Below, one piece after another: positions 57,493 through 64,000 of a stretch of DNA of 64,000 nt. Below the pieces are notes generated by a model, which saw only the letters and a list, made by a program, of their open reading frames with translations, made no database searches and was not told the DNA's origin. This DNA comes from Kingdonia uniflora (taxonomy: Eukaryota; Streptophyta; Magnoliopsida; Ranunculales; Circaeasteraceae). The stretch covers positions 1,798,001 through 1,862,000 of the forward strand of contig JACGCM010001659.1 of the NCBI GenBank assembly GCA_014058105.1, in the 5' to 3' direction. Position 1 is the first letter of the stretch; every line of letters begins with the position of its first letter. The position numbers were made by a program, and so were the translations under genes.

Positions 57493-58304
57493 GTAGTAGC
57501 ATATTTCTCAGATTCAACAAGGACAAGCTAAATATAGTCAAGTCGAAGGTAGAGTGTGATAGCATACTCTCCAGATTCGATAAGGAGAAGCTAGTACAAT
57601 CATGTAAAAGCTATGCGATCATTTGAAAAGATATCAAGTGCACGCCTATAGATCTCGATCCTCTATAGTAACCATTGCACTTGGTCAAAAAGAGTCGCTG
57701 CAAGAGATCCGAGAAGCTCGCCCACCCATTAAAAATAAGAGACCAATTATTTTAATAGCGTGTTTTCCCTTATAGTAAACTTCATTAATACTTTAGTAAA
57801 GAAGTTTCAATTCTAAGCTATAACACACTAAATTTTACGTAAAAATTCAGTAAAACTTGAGATAAACCACAACCTTGAAGAGGATTTGATAATGGAATCC
57901 AATATGTGCTAGTTATTACAATTGCTTATAAATAGAATGGTTGTAAATAGTAGAAAAATAATAAAGTTCTCAAATCCCATTCAACATGTGTTATGCCTGT
58001 ATTTATAATGGATACGGGCAGTTATAAATAATTGGTCTCCTATTTTTAATGGGTGGGCGAACTTCTCGGATCTCTTACAACAACTTTATTTGACTAAGTG
58101 CAATGGTTACTGTAGAGGATCGAGATCTGTAGGCATGCACTTGATATCTTCTCGAATGATCACATAGCTTTGACATGATTTTACTAGCTTCTCCTTGTCG
58201 AATCTGGGGAATATGTTACCACACTATCTTCTCGAATGATTAGATACCTTTGACTTGACTATATTTAGCTTGTCCTTATCGAATCCGAGAAATATATTAC
58301 TATA
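57493..58304. repeat. fold-back (long inverted repeat) element
   Basis: The arms 57493-57756 and 58024-58304 are inverted copies at roughly 85-90% identity by eye, separated by about 267 bp. Shared blocks include GATCTCGATCCTCTA, GTAACCATTGCACTT, CGCCCACCCATTAAAAATA and GAGACCAATTATTT. Each arm has an internal duplication (a CAGATTCAACAAGGACAAGC unit and a CAGATTCGATAAGGAGAAGC unit). A transcript through it would form a long hairpin. No coding sequence; type uncertain (fold-back MITE or inverted LTR pieces). Confidence 0.75.
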
Positions 58305-59247
58305 ATCCTCAAAATTAGAAAAGTGCGAGAATTACGACAGATTTGATAGGGTTTTTGGGCTAAAAATTTAGTTATCTTGTGAATTATTGTGCCAATGCCA
58401 AAGATGCAGAGGATGCCATATTTGAACAATCTAACATATGTATTAACGAAATATCTTAGCACAAATGAGTTAAACTTGTGCTTACAAACATGATTATTGA
58501 GATTAGGGAGGCATTCAAATGTGATCTACCGACCATCATTTACGGGTAAAGGGTATATACTCTTCCAATTTTGTTTTTTTCATTGGTCACATATTATAAC
58601 TAAACAGATACAAGGAATCACCATTCTATAATTTCATTAGCATCTTAGTGCAAAGAGTCTTTCAAGGAAAAACTCAAACGCTGGATTCTAAAATGTCTAC
58701 AAACTTCCCCAAACCCCAACTCTTAAAATGCTGAGAACCTCTAATAAGATTTGACATAAACCTTTTATTCGTGTCATTCAACAAAGAATGCCAACTAGGG
58801 TAAAAGTTGAGCATGGAGAAAAATACTTCAAATATCTTCAGCAGAAGATGCAAGCCCTGCCCAAAATTCTTCAAAATGTTTTCTACTCGATATCCCGGGA
58901 AAGTTTGGAATCAAAGAGTATCTCCATGCATGCACCTACAGCACTCCAATTTCAACACAACTGTCAAACAAAACCGAGCAGACAGTTTTTCAGTTGATCC
59001 CCAAAATCTCTAAATCTTCACTGTTTTATCATGACAATAGCACAACTTAAACGTCACAATTCTACATAAACAACTCATCATCAAGCGAAAAAACAGACAG
59101 AACACAGTAAAATCAGTCATGCGACATGAAAAAAAAACCATCTTATGCGAAGCTGCAATAACCGAAAGATTAAGAACACATTCACTAGCTTCAAATCTGT
59201 TATACAAGTGAGGTAGATTTTACATATCACTTGATTCTCTTCATATG
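58305..59247. other. unassigned spacer
   Basis: No gene or element recognised. Short overlapping plus-strand frames at 58788-59013 give peptides that match nothing I know. Confidence 0.35.
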
Positions 59248-59744
59248 CAGGGGCGAAGTCAGGACTTTCATCCAGTGGGGTCAAGAATTGAAGCTTGTGA
59301 GTGGAAGCTCCGGAATTTTTTACAGTGTACTTCAAGTAGAAAATTTTCAAGAACCAAGGAGCTGTAGGAAATTTAGCAAAATTTAAGACCTCAACTGATT
59401 TTCAAAATCTTGGACTACTAGTAAATTTTGCAAACTTAAAGACCTCTACCTAATTTCAAAAACTCTTTGTACTTCTAAGAATTATGTATGTAATTTTGTA
59501 ACCATTCTGAATAGTACAAGTGGACCCCATAGAGCAAGAGGAACTTATCCTTGTGTGAAGGTTTTTATACAACAGTTTCTCTGCAACCTAAGTGGTTAAG
59601 TGGTCAATAGTTGCCCTAATAAAATGAGTGCGGTCAATGGTTGCCCTAATAAAATAAGTGAGGTCAATAAAGAACAAAGTCACAAAGTCTAACTAGCGGA
59701 AATTGGAAACTTGAGTGGGGTCGTCCCCCCTGGCTTCGCCACTG
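59248..59744. mobile_element. hAT-type MITE, copy 1
   Basis: The ends are CAGGGGCGAAGTCAGGAC and, in reverse complement, CAGTGGCGAAGCCAGGGG. A perfect 8-bp target duplication, TTCATATG, flanks them (59240-59247 and 59745-59752), as expected for hAT elements. The 497-bp element has no coding capacity. A second copy lies at 62779-63280. Confidence 0.92.
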
Positions 59745-59800
59745 TTCATATGCCTTTATCCAAACATGAAAATTTTACTGATATAAAAGACATATCTTAC

Positions 59801-59873
59801 CATCACTGACTCCCCAAAGAACACCCTTCATAGCTGTCATAGCTTTACACCTCCCAATAGGCGAGAAATTTAC
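59801..59873 (-). CDS. 73-nt exon of an unidentified host gene
   Basis: Flanked on the minus strand by a TTGCAG acceptor and a GTAAGA donor, it encodes VNFSPIGRCKAMTAMKGVLW and GVSDG. The clean splice signals and peptide suggest a real internal exon. The gene was not recognised. The exon at 62186-62399, on the same strand, may belong to the same gene. The MITE at 59248-59744 would then lie in the intron downstream. Confidence 0.4.
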
Positions 59874-60599
59874 CTGCAAGAATTCCAACCCGTTAAACAT
59901 GCAAGAAAACATTCAAGGACAATTGTACGTCAACCCCCTAATTTGAACCTCTGCATCAAAAACTTATGCCAGATATTCACTGAACTTGATGTATTTTGCA
60001 TCAAGTTTTATGAAACATGTAGGCCTGCAGGTTAATGTTCCAATAATGTCCTTTTGAAGGATGCAACGATAATGCTTACAGGAAATGTGCTAGTACTCCA
60101 ACTTGGAAGAAGAGTGCAGCAAATAAATTAGATAAGAAAAGGCTATTGTACCTTAATCAGATAAATTTTGATTATAATCATTAATATCGTTTCCATATGG
60201 TTTAGGACCACATAATGGGCGGTCCTCTAATAACTTAGAGAATATTTTTTGTTTGAATGCAAATCCCAAGGGAATAAGATCTATAGCATACATGATTTTA
60301 ACCAACATTTGGGAAAACCATAATCCACTCAATATTGCTGGGTTTGAGGTGCTGGGTGTAGGCAACACAAGAACAAGAACAATTTCAGTTGGACTCACTG
60401 CCTCCTATATAGATTCCTGACAGCGTGAGGAAGGACCTCATGCGAGTCGCTTTCGATGGAAGTTGTCGAAAAGTGTGCCCAAGAACTCGTGTTTTGTAGG
60501 CGACTGTTTCAGTGCTATGACGCGTCTCCGACTCATTTTCTGCATACTAAGAGAGTCCACACTTCATAATCTCATATCACACTAGCAACAAGGATTATA

Positions 60600-60720
60600 T
60601 GCACAGCCAAGTGGCTATTGGCCCAGTGGTGGTTGTGACCCTCCACCAAGAGAGGAGTCGTGGGTTGAAAACCCCATGGGGTTGGAAACTCAGAGCAAAA
60701 AATCGAAAAAAGAAAAAGGA
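60600..60720 (+). repeat. tRNA-derived SINE-like fragment
   Basis: TGGCCCAGTGG at 60619-60629 fits the RNA polymerase III A box. GGGTTGAAAACCCC at about 60662-60675 resembles a decayed B box at the usual spacing. Between them is CCCTCCACCAAGAGAGGAGT, common in tRNA-derived plant SINEs. An A-rich stretch follows. No target duplication was established. Confidence 0.45.
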
Positions 60721-62185
60721 CTACATGCACAGAGACTGGAGGGATTATCAAGAAAGCTTGGAGTCTCACCATTCTATGCTGTGGTCAACATTCGTGAGAA
60801 GTATTTTACAGGATAATTCCCAGAGACTCTTACTTTTGCTTCTAGACTGTGTGGAGAGGAATACAGAAACTATTTGATCTTATGAATTCTAATTCCGTTT
60901 CTCTGTTTGGAAGCTTGGAAGTGGAAAGACAGATTCGAGTTGGGTCTAATTCTCCACCTTAAGAATTTGGTTCACACGGCCGACGCCATGTTGCAGTTAA
61001 AAAAGGAGCTTCAGGGCAGTGTTTCACATTTCGGGGAGATTACAGGCAGAGGGAAGGAGGTACAAAGTAGAAGCTTCAACCTATCCTCCCTGACTGATAA
61101 AGTAGTTTAGGCTGCTGCTATTGGGCTTCTATGGAAGATAAGGCTGCAGGGAATACAACTAGGCATGATGATGTTACTGTCTTCAATTCATGTTATCAAC
61201 AAGGTGAAGCAGTAGATAAGTGAACTTAATCTCATGCCCAATCTAAACAAAGCTCCTTACTTCGATTTTCTGACTCTATAGGATCATATGATAAGATCAC
61301 ATGGCGCAGGTTTGCCAAATCAAATAATTAGTTTTAAGGGAGAGAATTATCACACTGAGACTGACAGAACATAGGTTTGTAATCCAGGTTTATGATCAAA
61401 ACATTTCTGCTGGAAATAACATAAGGCTGGGATACTAGGTTCACTACGGCAGTAAAGACATAACCAGTTTCAAGGTCTTAGGCTCTGTGCTGAACAAAAG
61501 TGGATAAATCCACATGTGAAAGTGGATTTGAATTGGGAAGTCAGGTGCAGTTCTATTGTTACTGTACAGTAACCCAGAACCTCTTGGTATGAAGCTTGGG
61601 CCGTGTCTTAGAATATATGATAATTGAGTATTGAGGAAGGTCTACTCTCCAGAAGACAAGTTGTCAAGGATAGGAAATGTTTAAACAAGTATCAAGTGAG
61701 CGCATTGCACTTTTCAGGTCTGCCCATATAGCTACGCTAAGGTTAGATAATTGTCATTTGTTTATCTATCCATAAAGGTCTAATTCTCCAAGAAATGAGA
61801 CCAGCAATAAAGGAAGTTCACATTCCTGTTATTCTGACAAGCCAATTCCTTATAAGGGCCTCCTTGTACATGGAGAGAAGTTCTCTCCATAAGACTAACT
61901 TGTACCTAAACCCTAGTTAGCGATTTTCTGTATAATTCACACTTGATGAGATACTGAAAGCTCTTTATAAGGAAAACATTATAAAACCTAAAATAAAATA
62001 AACATATGCTGAAATATCTTGTATTCACAAAACACATACGTGATAAGAGAGCAGGGAAACCAAACTCACTGTTGATCAACATGGAGTATCAGCTTACAGA
62101 TAGTTTGTGCACATAACTGTATACCTTATAAATATGACTTGCGGCTTTCTACTAAGCAAGAGAATATGCAACAGAGACTTCTTAC
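60721..62185. other. unassigned region, probably intronic
   Basis: No gene recognised with confidence. If the exons at 62186-62399 and 59801-59873 belong to one minus-strand gene, this is intron. A possible further exon on the minus strand lies near 60440-60545 (peptide RRRVIALKQSPTKHEFLGTL after a TATGCAG acceptor). Confidence 0.3.
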
Positions 62186-62399
62186 CATTTTCACGCAAAA
62201 CTAACGGCTTCTGATCTTTCAGAGTAGATTCTTCAAGAATAGGTCGATTCTGAATGACAAAACCATGATTCCTGAAAACTTTCTGATGGGTGTTACGCGA
62301 GATATTTGAGCCACACTCACTCGGATGATTAAAAGGTAATGTTGATTGTCTCCTATCGGGTATTAGACCCTTTCTGTCGCCCACCAAGTCTATCATCGA
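62186..62399 (-). CDS. 214-nt exon of an unidentified host gene
   Basis: A TATTTGCAG acceptor and a GTAAGA donor bound an open stretch encoding SMIDLVGDRKGLIPDRRQST, LPFNHPSECGSNISRNTHQK, VFRNHGFVIQNRPILEESTL and KDQKPLVLREN. The sequence looks like genuine coding DNA of a low-complexity, probably nuclear protein, but I do not recognise the family. It lies on the same strand as the 59801-59873 exon. Confidence 0.45.
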
Positions 62400-62778
62400 C
62401 TGCAAATAGTATTAAAAGAAGAATTAGGTATCCTCTTCTCTCCATGTCATGCACTCCATTTTTGTATAGTAAGTAAACATTTCTTTATAAACCAAATTCG
62501 TCTAACTTCATATTTCAAATAGATATCATAAATACTACAAAACTTCCAATTTCCTGAATTTGGAACCATAGATAAAAGGTTTGGTTATCAGTATCCAATA
62601 TTACCGTCTAATTAATACATTTTTTGCAAACCACAGCTCAAATAATCCTCCAAGGTTTCAAAGAATAAGTCTCAGTTCTGAGAAAAATCATTGGTGTCAA
62701 AATAAGGACCAATCGACAATATGCTGGATAAATCAGTAAAAAAAATATTTGCAAGGCAAAACTGGGGTTGGGCAGCCA

Positions 62779-63280
62779 TAGGGGGGAAGCCAGGACTTTC
62801 ATCCAGTGGGGTCAACAATTGAGGCTTGTGGGTGGGAGCCCCGTAATTTTTTACAGTGTACTTTAAGTAGAAAATTTTCAAGAACCAAGGAGTTGTAGGA
62901 AATTTAGCAAAATTTAAGACCTCAACTGATTTTCAAAATCTTGGACTACTAGTAAATTTTGCAAACTTAAAGACCTCTACCTAATTTCAAAAACTCTTTG
63001 GACTTTTAAGAATTATGTATGTTATATTGTAACCATTCTGAATAGTACAAGTGGACCCATAGAGCAAGAGGAACTTATCCTTGTGTGAAGGTTTTTTTAC
63101 AACAGTTTCTCTGCGACCTAAGTGGTCAATAATTTCCCTAATAAAATGAGTGCGGTCAATAGTTGCCCTAATAAAATAAACGAGGTCAATAAAGAACAAA
63201 GTCACAAAGTCTAACTACCGGAACTTGGAAACTTGAGTGGGGTCATTTGACCCCACTCGTCCCCCCTGGCTTCGCCATTG
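62779..63280. mobile_element. hAT-type MITE, copy 2
   Basis: Nearly identical to 59248-59744 over its whole length. Its right end reads CAATGGCGAAGCCAGGGG in reverse complement. The flanking 8-mers GGCAGCCA and AGCAGCCC match at 6 of 8 positions, a decayed target duplication. It carries an extra palindrome, GTGGGGTCATTTGACCCCAC, near its right end that copy 1 lacks. Confidence 0.85.
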
Positions 63281-63437
63281 AGCAGCCCCCATAAGTCATA
63301 ACCATGTATATTGAAGTATGAAAGATGTTACATCCTAAAAAACTTCTTCCCCCTGACATCCTCTTCTTCTTTGGCATGCAGGTCCGAGGGATAGGAGTTA
63401 GGGGTTAATACAATTTCACCGAAAGAAATGACTACAG

Positions 63438-63602
63438 TGTTAGAGATGGAATTAGTAATAGTTTAATTCCCAAGGGCACTTTAATCTTTTTTATTTTATT
63501 GTAGGCTATATATAGAAAATTTTCTAGGTTGTAACCTAATAGAGATTATTACAATGTAGCCAATAATGTTTCTCAAAATTCTCCTCTCCCACTCTTCTAT
63601 AA
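63438..63602 (+). repeat. Copia-type 5' LTR
   Basis: It starts TGTTAGAGATGGAATTAG and ends CCACTCTTCTATAA, with the final CA decayed. It holds a TATATATAG promoter-like stretch at about 63508. A primer binding site follows directly, so this should be the 5' LTR of a Copia element continuing past the window end. Confidence 0.72.
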
Positions 63603-63614
63603 TGGTATGAGAGC
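63603..63614 (+). promoter_or_regulatory. Copia primer binding site (initiator tRNA-Met type)
   Basis: TGGTATGAGAGC differs at one base from TGGTATCAGAGC, the complement of the initiator tRNA-Met 3' end used by most plant Copia elements. Confidence 0.8.
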
Positions 63615-64000
63615 TACGATTCTTGGGCTAAAATATAACGATTGAGGTCCACTTCTTTGCGCTAAATCAGTTGGTTATTCCTTTGCTTATCTCTGAATTT
63701 GGGATTTCCATAATTGGCCTATCTCTAAAATTTCGTTAAATTTGAGTACAAGTTTGATGATCGTTTTGTGTTTTCTAATTAGATTCGTGGGTTGGTTACC
63801 GCTATTGTGCTTCGCTGCAATTTTCATATTGCCATAATCCTGAAGTTGTTGCTTAATCTAGAGTCAACAGATTGGATTTGCAAAAGAAAAATAAGTATTT
63901 GGATATAATCTAGAGCTCAAAAACGATCTTCACAATTGAGTTTTCCACTTATTTATTGTAAATTGATCACTAACTTTTATTTTCTCGTGTAGTTGGTTCG
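63615..64000 (+). mobile_element. 5' leader of a Copia element cut by the window end
   Basis: AT-rich sequence downstream of the primer binding site. No gag start could be assigned before the window ends. Confidence 0.5.

Noticed and set aside
1..64000. tRNA and rRNA genes, integrated viral (pararetroviral) sequence
   Set aside because: None was found; the reverse transcriptase traces are Gypsy type and the RNase H remnant is Copia type, with LTRs. The tRNA-like piece at 60.6 kb lacks a proper B box and fits a SINE.

Overview
The window is nuclear DNA from a flowering plant, probably a eudicot. The evidence is GT-AG introns, low gene density, AT-rich spacers, an ETR1-type ethylene receptor copy, large plant-specific transposon families and a plant organellar mTERF gene. 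No species can be named from the sequence. Most of the 64 kb is transposable elements, several carrying captured host genes. Only one long intact host reading frame is visible, the mTERF gene at 54.85-57.06 kb.

Layout. 0.54-8.36 kb: a CACTA element with target duplication CCT. It carries three host-gene copies: an mTERF fragment, an intronless full-length ETR1 copy and a two-exon Raf-like kinase fragment. 10.12-17.02 kb: a PIF/Harbinger element (TTA duplication) with a decayed DDE transposase, a decayed Myb-like protein and a plant mobile domain (PMD) gene as cargo. A second PMD pseudogene follows at 17.4-18.6 kb. 19.2-21.5 kb: a decayed plant cyclopropane-fatty-acid-synthase-type gene, interrupted by a 1.3 kb long-TIR element with a decayed F-box/DUF295 gene and followed by a truncated Copia element. 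23.6-23.8 kb: one orphan DXS exon. 25.05-40.04 kb: a Tat/Ogre-type Gypsy retrotransposon on the minus strand, with decayed gag-pol, an antisense spliced coiled-coil gene and a tandem-repeat block. 40.16-54.16 kb: a 14.0 kb Mutator-like element (MULE) with a perfect 9-bp target duplication. 54.85-57.06 kb: the mTERF gene. 57.49-58.30 kb: a fold-back repeat. 59.2-63.3 kb: two copies of an hAT-type MITE, a SINE-like piece and two exons of an unidentified host gene. 63.44 kb to the end: the 5' end of another Copia element.

The most unusual object is the 14 kb MULE. It has two convergent transcription units: a FAR1-type transposase on the minus strand and, on the plus strand, a multi-exon gene whose product would join a PMD domain, a coiled coil and an OTU-like protease domain. 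Its long introns, leaders and the spacer between the genes carry seven clusters of a short palindromic motif, TTGTCGA/TCGACAA. The short introns lack it, as does one 2.7 kb intron that seems to hold a captured gene. This resembles, in organisation only, the motif clusters recognised by the VANC anti-silencing proteins of Arabidopsis VANDAL elements.

Most element genes are pseudogenes. In the MULE transposase both recognisable catalytic aspartates read as asparagine, and many premature stops are explained by C-to-T or G-to-A changes, as expected after long cytosine methylation. All boundaries and identities come from reading the sequence by eye; no alignments or searches were run.
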